NCBI GenBank assembly: GCA_902478715.1
Contig: CABSMC010000046.1
Location: forward strand, 1-19,062
DNA from: an uncultured Adlercreutzia sp.
GTDB lineage: Bacteria > Actinomycetota > Coriobacteriia > Coriobacteriales > Eggerthellaceae
Direction: 5' to 3'
Length of the DNA stretch: 19,062 nt
Shown here: positions 1 through 7,648 of the stretch, in pieces
Layout: the number at the start of each line of letters is the position of its first letter
Numbering within the stretch: the stretch's first letter is position 1
Program-made: the position numbers and the translations under genes
Notes under the pieces: generated by a model
The model's input: the letters and a program-made list of their open reading frames with translations, nothing else
Databases searched by the model: none
Told to the model about the DNA's origin: nothing

Positions 1-1366
1 CCAACGACGCTGCGAGCGCTTCCGCCGATGCCGCCGCGGACGCCGGCGCCTTGGCGCAGCCGGGGCAGCGCAGCGTCACCTGGGTGCCCTCCCCCAGCAC
101 GCTCGTGTACACCATCTGCGCATCGGGGCCGAAGAAGCCGATCATGCGGTCGTGCACGTTCTTCACGGCAATGCCGAGACCGGTGGACGACTCCACCTGC
201 GTGATGTTCGCGCAAGTCTCCTCAGTCATGCCCACGCCATCATCGCTCACCACGATGACCACGTCGTCGCCATCGGCGTCGGCCCTCACCGTAATGGTGA
301 GCTTGCCCTCCGAGGGCATGGCGTGCTTGATGGCGTTCTCCACGAGCGGCTGCACCAGAAATGGCGGCACCATCATGTCCAGCAGCGCGGGGCTCGCGTT
401 CACCTCGAAGGCAAGGCGTGCATCGCCGAAGCGGGCCAGCTCGAAGTTGAAGTAGCGCTGCACCTGGTCGAGCTCGCGAGCCAGCGAGATGCGCTCGGTG
501 GAGTCCTCCAGGGTGCGCCGGTAGAACACGGCGAACTCCCGCAGAAGCGTGCGGGCCTTCATGGGATCGGTGCGGATAAACGAGGCGATGGTGTTGATAG
601 TGTTGAACAGGAAGTGAGGGTTGATCTGCGTCTGCAGCATCTTCAGCTCCATGGAGGCGGCCAACTTGCGCTGGGTCTCCATTTCCACGGCGGCCATCTG
701 GGTGGCGAGCAGCTGGGCGAAACCGTGGGCGATAGAGCGCTGGGTCTCGGTGATTTTGCGCGGGTCACGGTAGTAGAACTTGAGCGTCCCCTCCACCCGA
801 CCGCCGACGAACAGGGGCTCCACGATGGCAGCCTTGATACGGTTCTGCTCGATAGGCGCCGGCAGCCCAATCTCCTCGGGCGTCAGCAGCACGAGCGTCT
901 TCCCCCGGCGAATGCACTCGTGGGTGGCGCTCGTGCGGATGGCGATGCCCGCCGGGTTGTGGGCCTCCTGGTAGCCGGCATAGCCGAGCACGCTCTCGCA
1001 GTTGGTGAGGGCGACCGCGATGGCCGAGGTGTTCGGAAGCAGAAGCTCGCACACCTCTTGGGAGGCCTCCTCGGTGAGCCCGTCGCCCATAGCGTCGATC
1101 ATGGACGAGGCCAGTTGCAGCATGGCATCGGATTGCAGGGCGCGCACGGAATCCGGATCCATCATGAGCCGGATGACCATGACGATGGAAACGGTGAACA
1201 CGGCGCCGGCCGCTATGAGCACGGGCACGGGGAACTCCGGCTGCGAGAACGTCCACACGAGCGTGATGCCCGCCAGGGCGGCAATGGTGGCCGCGAGCAT
1301 TTCCTGGTTGAACTTGGGCACCCCGATGCCCCGCGTGGACACCGTACCCGATTCGCGCTTCGCCAT
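1..1366 (-). CDS. LytS-type sensor histidine kinase (C-terminal end off window)
   Basis: This is a membrane sensor kinase of the LytS/YehU (His_kinase, PF06580-like) type, which would phosphorylate a LytTR-type or similar response regulator. The ATG at 1366 follows an AGGGGG ribosome site. The frame stays open for 455 codons to the window edge. Two short hydrophobic segments lie at about residues 23-40 and 46-66. A GAF-like region spans about 85-215. The phosphoacceptor motif NPHFLFN has its histidine at residue 251. An ATPase domain follows, with an N-box asparagine at 344 (LVENAIKH), then DDGVGM and a TGLGIAVKNV glycine box. After the ATPase core the frame runs into an Ala/Ser-rich tail (CAKAPASAAASAEALAAS), so only the extreme C terminus seems to be missing. 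No partner regulator is visible inside the window; it may lie just beyond position 1. The ligand cannot be deduced. Confidence 0.92.
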   Translation of the reverse strand, partial: MAKRESGTVSTRGIGVPKFNQEMLAATIAALAGITLVWTFSQPEFPVPVLIAAGAVFTVSIVMVIRLMMDPDSVRALQSDAMLQLASSMIDAMGDGLTEEASQEVCELLLPNTSAIAVALTNCESVLGYAGYQEAHNPAGIAIRTSATHECIRRGKTLVLLTPEEIGLPAPIEQNRIKAAIVEPLFVGGRVEGTLKFYYRDPRKITETQRSIAHGFAQLLATQMAAVEMETQRKLAASMELKMLQTQINPHFLFNTINTIASFIRTDPMKARTLLREFAVFYRRTLEDSTERISLARELDQVQRYFNFELARFGDARLAFEVNASPALLDMMVPPFLVQPLVENAIKHAMPSEGKLTITVRADADGDDVVIVVSDDGVGMTEETCANITQVESSTGLGIAVKNVHDRMIGFFGPDAQMVYTSVLGEGTQVTLRCPGCAKAPASAAASAEALAASL

Positions 1367-1401
1367 AATCGTACCCCCTGATCGCCGCCATAATTGACGC
1401 C

Positions 1402-1430
1402 AGTATAACAAACTTAGGAACGCCAGGGAA
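1402..1430 (-). promoter_or_regulatory. Candidate promoter of the LytS-type kinase
   Basis: On the minus strand a TATACT -10 box (1402-1407) lies 17 nt after a weak TTCCCT -35-like hexamer (1425-1430). The predicted start would leave a leader of about 30 nt before the ATG at 1366. The box fits the gap between the permease stop (1436) and the kinase start, so the kinase could be transcribed separately. The call rests on the -10 box; the -35 match is poor. Confidence 0.4.
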
Positions 1431-1435
1431 ACGAC

Positions 1436-2308
1436 CTAGCCCCAAACCCCTAGCTGGTTCACGACGAGCAGGACGGCGGCCACCACGAGGAAGCCGGCAA
1501 ACAGGAAGCGCAGCTGACGCTCGGGCACCTTCGGAATGAGCTTCGCGCCTAACGTTGCACCGGGAATGGAGCCGCAGGCCACGGCGATGCCGGCGATCCA
1601 GTTGATGTTGCCGAGCAGCGCTTGGGTCACCGTGCCCGGCACGGCGAGGATCATGACGGCGATAAGCGACGTGCCCGAAGTGAGCTTCATGGGAACATGC
1701 AGGATGGACATCATGAGCGGCACCATGATAAAACCGCCGCCCACGCCCACGTAACCCGAGGCGAGACCGGCGAAAAGTCCGATAGCAGCCCCGATGCCCG
1801 CCTCGCGCCAGCCGATGGCCGGGGCCTCCGCATGCGCCCGTTCGATGGCGGCGGCACGGTCCTCAGCAGCAGCTTCCTTTGCCGCCGCGTCGGCAGCTTC
1901 GGCGCCAGTGGCGCCCCGGGGTACCTTCGGAGCCTTCAGCGCTTTGCGGAACATCGTAGCGGAAGAGTAGGCGATGATGAGCGCTGCCGCTCCCATGACG
2001 GCCCAGTCCGGCGAGAGGGTGGCGAGCCACACCCCTAAAGGCGACAGGCAGGCGCCCCCAAGACCGGCCGCCACACCGAGCTTCGGCAGGCACGTCTTGT
2101 TGCGAATATGGGAAATCGCGCCCGAAACCGACGTCGGGATAATCGTGAACAGCGAGGTGGCCGTGCACATGAGCGAGTCCATAGCATAGCCGAGCTTGAA
2201 CGCCGGCACGAGCAGCATGCCGCCGCCGATGCCGAGCAGTCCTGCCAAAACGCCGACCGCAAGACCGACGACCAGCGAAACGAGGAACAGCGGAACCATC
2301 GCTTCCAC
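1436..2308 (-). CDS. TauE/SafE (TSUP) family membrane permease
   Basis: This is a 290-residue polytopic membrane protein of the TauE/SafE sulfite/sulfonate exporter family (TSUP). The two family half-repeats are clear: LLGIGGGMLLVP at about residues 24-34 and GYVGVGGGFIMVP at about 185-197, each starting a hydrophobic bundle. Between the halves (about 121-165) is a charged Ala/Glu/Lys-rich cytosolic insert. The start is GTG at 2308 because a GGAGG sits 9 nt upstream; the in-frame ATG at 2299 has no such site. That GGAGG lies inside the last codons of the preceding glycosyltransferase, and the stop-to-start gap is only 4 nt, so the pair is probably translationally coupled. Family members move sulfite, sulfoacetate, taurine-derived or other small organic anions; the substrate here cannot be read from the sequence. 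Confidence 0.9.
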   Translation of the reverse strand: MEAMVPLFLVSLVVGLAVGVLAGLLGIGGGMLLVPAFKLGYAMDSLMCTATSLFTIIPTSVSGAISHIRNKTCLPKLGVAAGLGGACLSPLGVWLATLSPDWAVMGAAALIIAYSSATMFRKALKAPKVPRGATGAEAADAAAKEAAAEDRAAAIERAHAEAPAIGWREAGIGAAIGLFAGLASGYVGVGGGFIMVPLMMSILHVPMKLTSGTSLIAVMILAVPGTVTQALLGNINWIAGIAVACGSIPGATLGAKLIPKVPERQLRFLFAGFLVVAAVLLVVNQLGVWG

Positions 2309-2312
2309 GACG

Positions 2313-3749
2313 CTAGTCCTCCATATCCAGACGGATCTGGGTGGTCATTCCGGCATCGATATCCCTGTGCGGCACGGATCGGGGCGCCGGGACGCTGGCG
2401 GGGGCCGCGGGGGCCGCGGCGGTTGCGCGGGCCGCGCCAGCAGCCTTGTCTGCGACGACCTCCGCCGCGACGTCCGCAGCAGCCGGGGCGCCCGTCGGGA
2501 CGTTCGCGGCCGCCGCAGCCGCCGGGGCCGGAGCCGCGGCCGCCACATCCTGGGCGCGCAGCATGGCCGAGCGCACCAGGGCCTCGGAGAGCAGCTGGTC
2601 GCTTTCCAAACGATTCATGGCCTCGGGCCAGACGTACTGGAACTCGAAGTACTTCGCGCAGTTGGCCTCGGCGTAGGCCGAAGCCGCACCCGTGGCGGCC
2701 TTGGCGGCCAAGCGGTAGGCCTTCTTGTCGGGACGTCCGAAGCTGCGCATCCATGCCGTGAGCCGAATGCGGCGCAGAAGCCCCGGCTCCAAAAACGGCC
2801 CCGGGTAGGGCTCGAGCGAGGCCGGCTTCACCTGCTGAAGGTCGATGAGCGCCCGGGAGTATTCCAGCTTGCGGTACTCGTAGAGCCACCGGAAGATGTC
2901 CTGGCGGAAGCGCGTGCCCTCGCTTGCGGTGCGCGGGGGCAGGTGACGCAGCACCCACTGGTTGTCGAACCAGATATCCGAGCCGTACATGCGCAGATCG
3001 AGCATGTAGTCCAAATCCTCGCCACGGGTGATCCACGGGTCGAAGGCGAGGCGCCGGAACGCCTCCTTGTGAATAGCCAAACAGCCGCCGCACACATGGT
3101 TCGAGCGCGACAGGCGCGGGCCGCGCATGGCCTTGGTGATCCACTCGTTGAAAGCGCGGCCCTGCCGCCAGAAGCGGTTGTACCACTTGTCCTCCCATTT
3201 CGAGAGGTAGGAGTCCTGGTCGTTCAAATAGTACCCCGTCTTCGCCACGATGGGCACGCCCTGGCGCGTGAGCTTCCCGAGGCCGTACATGGCCTTCTCT
3301 AGGAATTTCGGATCGTCGATCACCTCGTCATCGTCCAAAAACACCACGGCATCGAAGCCGAGCACGTTGGCCACGAGCAACCCCAAGTTCCGGATGGCGC
3401 CGTAACCTTGCAGGCCGATTTCCTTGGAAAGGCGTTCGATGTTCTGCTGGGCCATGCGCTGCTCGATAAGCGCCAGCTCTGCCGCGCCGATGACGAGCGT
3501 GGTCACGTCCGAATGGCGGTTGGCGATGGCCTGCACCTTCTCGGCCGCCTGCACTTCCAACGACACGTCGGCGGACACGAGGATGACCACGAGTCCCAGG
3601 CCCTCCACCTTCGCCAGCGACTCCAGGCAGCGGCCGAGCTCCCCTTCTTGGTTGGGGGCGGTAGGGTGGTCGTAGGTGCTCACCACATCGGCCCCTCCGC
3701 GATGGCGGCGAGGGTAGATGAACGTGGGAATGACGACGACGGGATTCAT
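2313..3749 (-). CDS. Family 2-like glycosyltransferase with Ala/Pro-rich tail
   Basis: This is a 478-residue cytosolic GT-A fold glycosyltransferase. The N terminus (VVVIPTF, residues 4-10) is the usual first beta strand. VVFLDDDEVIDD (D139-D141) is the metal/nucleotide-sugar aspartate cluster. A C220-x2-C223 pair and TRGEDLDYMLDLR (E244, D245) match the acceptor/catalytic-base region of GT2-like enzymes. From about residue 402 to 455 the protein becomes a low-complexity Ala/Pro tail, then ends in a short acidic peptide. The ATG at 3749 is chosen over an upstream in-frame TTG (3773) because AAAGGA sits about 5 nt before it and MNPVVVIPTF is the expected start. No membrane helix is seen. The acceptor is unknown; cell-surface polymer or glycoprotein synthesis is an inference. 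The TSUP permease follows directly. Confidence 0.82.
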   Translation of the reverse strand: MNPVVVIPTFIYPRRHRGGADVVSTYDHPTAPNQEGELGRCLESLAKVEGLGLVVILVSADVSLEVQAAEKVQAIANRHSDVTTLVIGAAELALIEQRMAQQNIERLSKEIGLQGYGAIRNLGLLVANVLGFDAVVFLDDDEVIDDPKFLEKAMYGLGKLTRQGVPIVAKTGYYLNDQDSYLSKWEDKWYNRFWRQGRAFNEWITKAMRGPRLSRSNHVCGGCLAIHKEAFRRLAFDPWITRGEDLDYMLDLRMYGSDIWFDNQWVLRHLPPRTASEGTRFRQDIFRWLYEYRKLEYSRALIDLQQVKPASLEPYPGPFLEPGLLRRIRLTAWMRSFGRPDKKAYRLAAKAATGAASAYAEANCAKYFEFQYVWPEAMNRLESDQLLSEALVRSAMLRAQDVAAAAPAPAAAAAANVPTGAPAAADVAAEVVADKAAGAARATAAAPAAPASVPAPRSVPHRDIDAGMTTQIRLDMED

Positions 3750-3786
3750 GGAGGTCCTTTCGAGTTCAGTCAAAGAGTGTCACATC

Positions 3787-3814
3787 ATTTTAGCGCGTCT
3801 GCATCCGACGGCAA
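3787..3814 (-). promoter_or_regulatory. Candidate promoter of the glycosyltransferase-TSUP unit
   Basis: The minus strand carries TTGCCG (3809-3814), a 16-nt spacer, and TAAAAT (3787-3792), about 37 nt before the ATG at 3749. It lies in the 155-nt gap after rsgA, so this pair of genes probably has its own promoter. No convincing rsgA terminator was found in the same gap. Confidence 0.5.
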
Positions 3815-3904
3815 TCTCGGTAGGCAAAATGTCATGAATGGAACGAGCCTGCATCCTCATCGACATTCTGCGCTTACACGGGGCGTTGTCGCGATGGCGC
3901 CTCG

Positions 3905-4921
3905 CTATCGCCGGCGGCGCTTGCCCTTGGGCGCACCCGCGCGGCGCCGCTTGGTGTCGCTCACCTTTTCCTTGTTCATACGGCGTGCCTCTTCGCGGCG
4001 GTCACGCACGGCGGCCATCTCCTGCTGAAGAGCCTGGTAGGACCCGTAGCGCTCTGGCGCCAGCTCGCCGGATTCCACGGCCGCGCGCACCGCGCAGCCC
4101 GGCTCCTCGTGGTGGGTGCAGTCGCGGAAGCGGCACTGCGCGGCCAGCGCCTCCACATCGGGGAAGGCGGCGCCGATGCCCTCTTCGGCGTCCCACAGTC
4201 CCAAGCCCCGCACGCCCGGCATATCCACGATGCGACCGGCGCCGGGCACCTCCACAATCTCGCGGCTCACCGTGGTGTGGCGGCCCTTGCCATCCCCCTC
4301 ACGAACTGCGCCGACGCTTAAGACCTCGGCACCCACCAGCATGTTCACCAGGCTGGACTTCCCCACCCCCGAGCGCCCGATGAGCACCGTGGTGGTGCCC
4401 GGCGCCAGAAGCGCGCGCACGGCTTCCACCGATGCCGGGTCGTCCTCGGACACGACGAGCACATCGGCCGCGGGAGCAGCCAGGGCCCGCACAGCCTCCA
4501 CCGTGGCCCGGGTGGCGGCGTCATCGGCCAGGTCGGCCTTGGTGAGCACGACGGTCACCTCGGCCCCCGTCTCGAAGGCCAGTACCAGCTCGCGCTCGAG
4601 GCGCCGCAGGTTCACCTCGCCCACGGGTTGGGCCACAATCACGCGCTCGAAGTTGGCGGCGAGCACCTGGGGCACGGCGCGCTCGGTGGGATCCTTGCGC
4701 ACGAACTCGCGGGTGCGCGGCGCTATGGCCTCGATGACCCCCTTGTCGTGAGCCGGGGGCACCTCCACTTCCACGACATCCCCGATAACGGCCCGTCGGC
4801 GCTCCCCCTTCACCAGGGCCGTCGCGTGCTCGCAGCGCAGAAGCTCGCCGTCTTCCAAACGCACGAGCGGGTACCCCCGGTCCAGCTTCACCACTTCGCC
4901 GCGATAGCGCGCCTCAGCCAT
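3905..4921 (-). CDS. rsgA: Ribosome small-subunit-dependent GTPase A
   Basis: RsgA (YjeQ) is a cytosolic circularly permuted GTPase that helps late maturation of the 30S subunit. All landmarks are present in its permuted order: an N-terminal OB-fold (about residues 1-70), the G4 motif TKAD (127-130), the G1 P-loop GRSGVGKSS (182-190), a G2-like RHTT (214-217), the G3 motif DMPG (233-236), then the zinc knuckle with C263, C268, H270 and C276. The C-terminal tail is strongly basic (residues 324-338), suited to rRNA contact. Length, 338 residues, is normal. The ATG at 4921 shares a base with the stop of the gene before it (TGATG), so translation is likely coupled. It is the last gene of the TrkH operon. 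No oddities in key residues. Confidence 0.97.
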   Translation of the reverse strand: MAEARYRGEVVKLDRGYPLVRLEDGELLRCEHATALVKGERRRAVIGDVVEVEVPPAHDKGVIEAIAPRTREFVRKDPTERAVPQVLAANFERVIVAQPVGEVNLRRLERELVLAFETGAEVTVVLTKADLADDAATRATVEAVRALAAPAADVLVVSEDDPASVEAVRALLAPGTTTVLIGRSGVGKSSLVNMLVGAEVLSVGAVREGDGKGRHTTVSREIVEVPGAGRIVDMPGVRGLGLWDAEEGIGAAFPDVEALAAQCRFRDCTHHEEPGCAVRAAVESGELAPERYGSYQALQQEMAAVRDRREEARRMNKEKVSDTKRRRAGAPKGKRRRR

Positions 4922-5778
4922 CAGCGCTGCCCCTCCCTCATCTGGTGGAACACGATGAGCATGATGAAACCGATGGCGACCAGCATAAGCCCCGGCAGAA
5001 ACGCGCCGATGTCAAAAGGCTGCTCGGTGACCGACCCCTTTTCCACGAAGGTGACCGCGTCGGCGTGCAGGTCGGTTAGCCCCTCGTGCTCCGGGCAGAT
5101 CAGATGGAAGGTGCCGCGCACCTGCAGCGTCGTGCCCTTGCGGCCGTAGGCGCCGTAGGTGTCGATGACCTCGGTGGACTCCGTTTCCACGAACACGGGG
5201 ATTTCGGAATGAACCCTATCGGAGCCCTGCAGGACGATCCAGCTGTAGCCGGGGTCGAACTCGGCGCGAATGCGGTCGCCGATCACCTCGCCCGTCACCT
5301 GCACGGTCTGGTCGTTCAGGTAGGAGTCGGCATCCTGCAGGGCAGAGATGGACGTGTCGTAGATGAAGGAGCTGTCGGGCTTCTGCTGGGGGTTCACGAG
5401 GTTGTCCTCGTTCACGCCCTCTCCGAAGACCGGGTCGGGAAGCTTCGGGCGCGCGGGCTTGTCGGCGGGCTGGTCCCCCTCGCCGCCGGCCCCGTTTTCG
5501 CCGTCGGCCGCGCTGCCGCCAGCACCGTCGCCCCCCGCACCTTCGCCTTCAACCGTGCCGCCGTCCGCGCCTTCGCTTCCAGCGTTCTCGCCGCCAGCGC
5601 CATCGCCGGCCTCTACGACGCCCGTGTCGTCCGTCGGCACATCCTCGTTGGTCACGCCGGCATCAGAGGAAGCCGCCGCGGCGCCGTTGGCAGCCCCCGT
5701 CGCCCAAGCCACAGGGCCCGGCGCGGCCAGAACCGCCGCGAGCGCGATCGCCAGAAGCGCGATACCCCGCCGCCTCAT
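4921..5778 (-). CDS. Secreted membrane-anchored OB-fold-like protein, acidic Gly/Ala linker
   Basis: This 285-residue protein is of unknown function. It has an N-terminal signal peptide (MRRRG then a hydrophobic stretch to about residue 27, AWA-like cleavage site), a long Gly/Ala/Glu/Asp low-complexity linker (about 36-105), a compact beta-rich domain (about 155-246), and one C-terminal transmembrane helix (about 257-277) ending in a short basic tail. The domain pattern (QVTGEVIGDRI ... GYSWIVLQG ... TLQVRGTF) resembles OB-fold domains; this is inferred from strand spacing, not a family match. The ATG at 5778 overlaps the trkH stop as ATGA and has GGAG 7 nt upstream; earlier in-frame codons lie inside trkH and are not needed. 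The topology puts the domain outside the membrane. Position between trkH and rsgA suggests co-production with the transporter, but no role can be assigned. Confidence 0.8.
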   Translation of the reverse strand: MRRRGIALLAIALAAVLAAPGPVAWATGAANGAAAASSDAGVTNEDVPTDDTGVVEAGDGAGGENAGSEGADGGTVEGEGAGGDGAGGSAADGENGAGGEGDQPADKPARPKLPDPVFGEGVNEDNLVNPQQKPDSSFIYDTSISALQDADSYLNDQTVQVTGEVIGDRIRAEFDPGYSWIVLQGSDRVHSEIPVFVETESTEVIDTYGAYGRKGTTLQVRGTFHLICPEHEGLTDLHADAVTFVEKGSVTEQPFDIGAFLPGLMLVAIGFIMLIVFHQMREGQR

Positions 5779-7295
5779 GAGCGCTCCTTCGGTCGAGGCC
5801 GCGGCACCAGGGAGGCCACCACTTCCACAATAAGGGCGAACAGCGTCATGAACTCCAAACGGCCAGCCCACATCTGGAAGATGTAGAACAGCTCGAGAGT
5901 TCCCGCCATGCCGGGCCCCGCCACCGACGTGGTGATGCCGCCGTTGGACGTCATGGCCACCGACTCGAAGATCGCAGGAATAGCCTCGGCCCCATGCGCA
6001 ATGCCCACGAGCGCGCCAATAACGTAGGTGATCACGTACAGGACGAACACCGTCATGGCCTCTTTCACGATCTCCGGCGTCAAGGTGCGCCTGCCCACGT
6101 GATTGTAGGAAACGACGACGCGAGCCGAGTCCGGCGCCAGCGTCTCCTTCACATTCGACACAATGGACTTGAAGATGATGCCCATGCGCGAGAACTTGAT
6201 GCCGCCGGCCGTGGAGCCGGAGGCACCGCCGACGGCCATGATGAACGCCAAGGTGAGGAAGGCGCCGTTGCTGAAGGCGGTGGTGATCTGATTGGTGGTG
6301 ACCACCTCGAAGCCCGTCGTGGTGAACGCCGAGATGATCATGAACAGGCCGCGACGCAAAAGCGCGAGCATGTCATCGAAGGGCGACAGGGCGAGCGTGG
6401 CCGTGAAGACGAAGGCCATGACGCCGATCCAAAGCGCCATCGTCTTCGTCTCGATGTCGCGGAAAAACGGCAGCGGGCGGCCCTTCCACACCTCGGCGTG
6501 AATGACGAAGCTGATGGAGCCCAAAATCATCAGCACCATGAGAAGCGCCTCAAGGGGGAAGGAATGGTAGTACATGATGGAAAGCTGCATGGGCGCGAAA
6601 CCGCCGGTTACGAACCCGGAGGTGGAAACCCACAGCGCGTTCAGGAAGGCGCGGGTGGGCTCCATGCCCAGGAACAGGCACAACGCCGTGATGATCACCG
6701 TGGCGATGGAGACGATGACCAAGGTGATGCGCGCAATGAACTGGGTGGTCTGCACCACGTTGGGCACCACGTGCTCGCTGCGGCCCTCCGACGAAAACAG
6801 CGACGCGCCGCCGCCGCGGCCGAAAAGCCCGAAGGACAACGCCACCACGATAAGGCCAAGACCGCCCAGGGCATGCATGGCGAAGCGGAACATGTTGTCG
6901 GCGTAGGAGAGGTGATCCAAGTCGACGATGAGCGAGGCGCCCGTGGTGGTCAGGCCGGAGACGCCGTCGAAGACCGCGTCGAGGTAGGTCATGTAATGCC
7001 CCGAGAAGTACAAGGGGAACGAGGCGAACAGCGCGAGGACGACCCAGGCGAAACCGGTCACCGCCAGCGCCTGGCGGCGATCGAGGCGTCCGGGCTCGAT
7101 GCGCAGAAAGCGCAGACTGCAGCCCGCGACCATGGTGATGCCGATTGCCGCGAGGTAGCGCGCCGCCGGCTCCCATTCCTGAAAGACCAGCGCCGTCGCC
7201 AAGGGAAGGGCCATGAGCGCGGCGAAGAACAACAGGAGCGTTCCCAGGTAGTGCCCGATAACGCGCAAGTCGTAGAGGGTGAATCGCTGCCACAT
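5775..7295 (-). CDS. trkH: TrkH/KtrB-family potassium uptake transporter
   Basis: This 506-residue polytopic inner-membrane protein is the translocating subunit of a Trk/Ktr K+ uptake system. The four pore loops can be followed: LTTTGAS (115-121), STSGFVTGG (224-232), AFTTTGFE (323-330) and MTSNGGITT (448-456), each with the selectivity-filter glycine. The family signature GGASGSTAGGIK is at 356-367, and MWAGRLEFMT near the end matches the conserved C-terminal helix. The ATG at 7295 is chosen because AGGGG lies 8 nt upstream and the peptide MWQRFTLYDL starts the first helix region; the longer in-frame ATG would overlap the small peptide gene before it. No TrkA/KtrA regulatory subunit is present in the window. 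Its stop overlaps the next gene's start (ATGA). Confidence 0.96.
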   Translation of the reverse strand: MWQRFTLYDLRVIGHYLGTLLLFFAALMALPLATALVFQEWEPAARYLAAIGITMVAGCSLRFLRIEPGRLDRRQALAVTGFAWVVLALFASFPLYFSGHYMTYLDAVFDGVSGLTTTGASLIVDLDHLSYADNMFRFAMHALGGLGLIVVALSFGLFGRGGGASLFSSEGRSEHVVPNVVQTTQFIARITLVIVSIATVIITALCLFLGMEPTRAFLNALWVSTSGFVTGGFAPMQLSIMYYHSFPLEALLMVLMILGSISFVIHAEVWKGRPLPFFRDIETKTMALWIGVMAFVFTATLALSPFDDMLALLRRGLFMIISAFTTTGFEVVTTNQITTAFSNGAFLTLAFIMAVGGASGSTAGGIKFSRMGIIFKSIVSNVKETLAPDSARVVVSYNHVGRRTLTPEIVKEAMTVFVLYVITYVIGALVGIAHGAEAIPAIFESVAMTSNGGITTSVAGPGMAGTLELFYIFQMWAGRLEFMTLFALIVEVVASLVPRPRPKERS

Positions 7296-7306
7296 AGTCC
7301 TTGCCC

Positions 7307-7438
7307 CTAACCGAGCACGATGCGCGTGAGCGCCATAAGCACCCACAGGCCGATAATGAAGCAGACAATGAACAGCAGCACGAGCACGATGGCCGCCGCC
7401 GGCGAGGTGGGCTTAACCTCGGGAACCCTGCGCGCCAT
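7307..7438 (-). CDS. 43-residue single-pass membrane peptide
   Basis: The ORF starts at ATG 7438 and stops at TAG 7309-7307, 11 nt before trkH. The product has a basic N terminus (MARRVPEVKPTSP) followed by one strongly hydrophobic helix (about residues 14-39) and a short end (TRIVLG). This is the layout of a small integral membrane peptide. The ribosome site before it is weak, but its start lies 3 nt after the stop of the preceding ORF, so re-initiation is plausible. Placement directly before a K+ transporter recalls small subunits such as KdpF, but no sequence similarity is claimed. It could modulate or stabilise TrkH (inference). Confidence 0.6.
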   Translation of the reverse strand: MARRVPEVKPTSPAAAIVLVLLFIVCFIIGLWVLMALTRIVLG

Positions 7439-7441
7439 AGC

Positions 7442-7585
7442 CTAGCGCCCCGCTTTCGTGCGTGCGGAAGCATCCGCAAGGACGGACGCGGAAACGGCCG
7501 CAGTTACGAACGCGGGCGCGAGGCGCGAGCGGCGATGGGCGGGGACGTTTTGGTGATCGCGCGGATATGTCAGCGATTTCGTCAT
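7442..7585 (-). CDS. Short 47-residue ORF, first in the trkH operon, possibly leaderless
   Basis: An ATG at 7585 opens 47 codons ending at TAG 7444-7442, 3 nt before the 43-residue membrane peptide. There is no ribosome binding site. Instead a TAGAAT -10 box sits exactly 6 nt before the ATG, which would place the transcript start at or next to the start codon, as in leaderless actinobacterial mRNAs. The peptide is basic in its first half (PAHRRSRL) with a mildly hydrophobic Ala/Val stretch (about 23-41). It could be a leader whose translation couples the downstream genes rather than a functional protein. No family is recognised. Confidence 0.42.
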   Translation of the reverse strand: MTKSLTYPRDHQNVPAHRRSRLAPAFVTAAVSASVLADASARTKAGR

Positions 7586-7591
7586 GGGCGT

Positions 7592-7620
7592 ATTCTAGTA
7601 CAATGAGCCATGCGGGTCAC
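7592..7620 (-). promoter_or_regulatory. Candidate promoter of the trkH-rsgA operon
   Basis: The minus strand has GTGACC (7615-7620, 4 of 6 to the -35 consensus), a 17-nt spacer and TAGAAT (7592-7597, 5 of 6). The expected start falls on the ATG at 7585. The -35 box lies within a near-perfect inverted repeat (7614-7632). Confidence 0.5.
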
Positions 7621-7632
7621 CAACGGTAACCC
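7614..7632. promoter_or_regulatory. Inverted repeat overlapping the -35 box (candidate operator)
   Basis: GGGTCACC-AAC-GGTAACCC is a 19-nt inverted repeat with 7 of 8 arm positions matching. It covers the proposed -35 hexamer of the trkH operon and lies upstream of murB, so a bound repressor or activator could act on either gene. The regulator is unknown. Confidence 0.35.
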
Positions 7633-7648
7633 GATCGCTATGGCAAAC

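Noticed and set aside
152..1381. A 409-codon plus-strand frame opposite the LytS-type kinase
   Set aside because: The minus-strand frame has a start with a ribosome site and all kinase motifs; the plus frame has none.
2196..3302. A 368-codon plus-strand frame opposite the glycosyltransferase and permease
   Set aside because: It spans two real genes on the other strand and its Gly/Arg-rich start is the mirror of the Ala/Pro tail.
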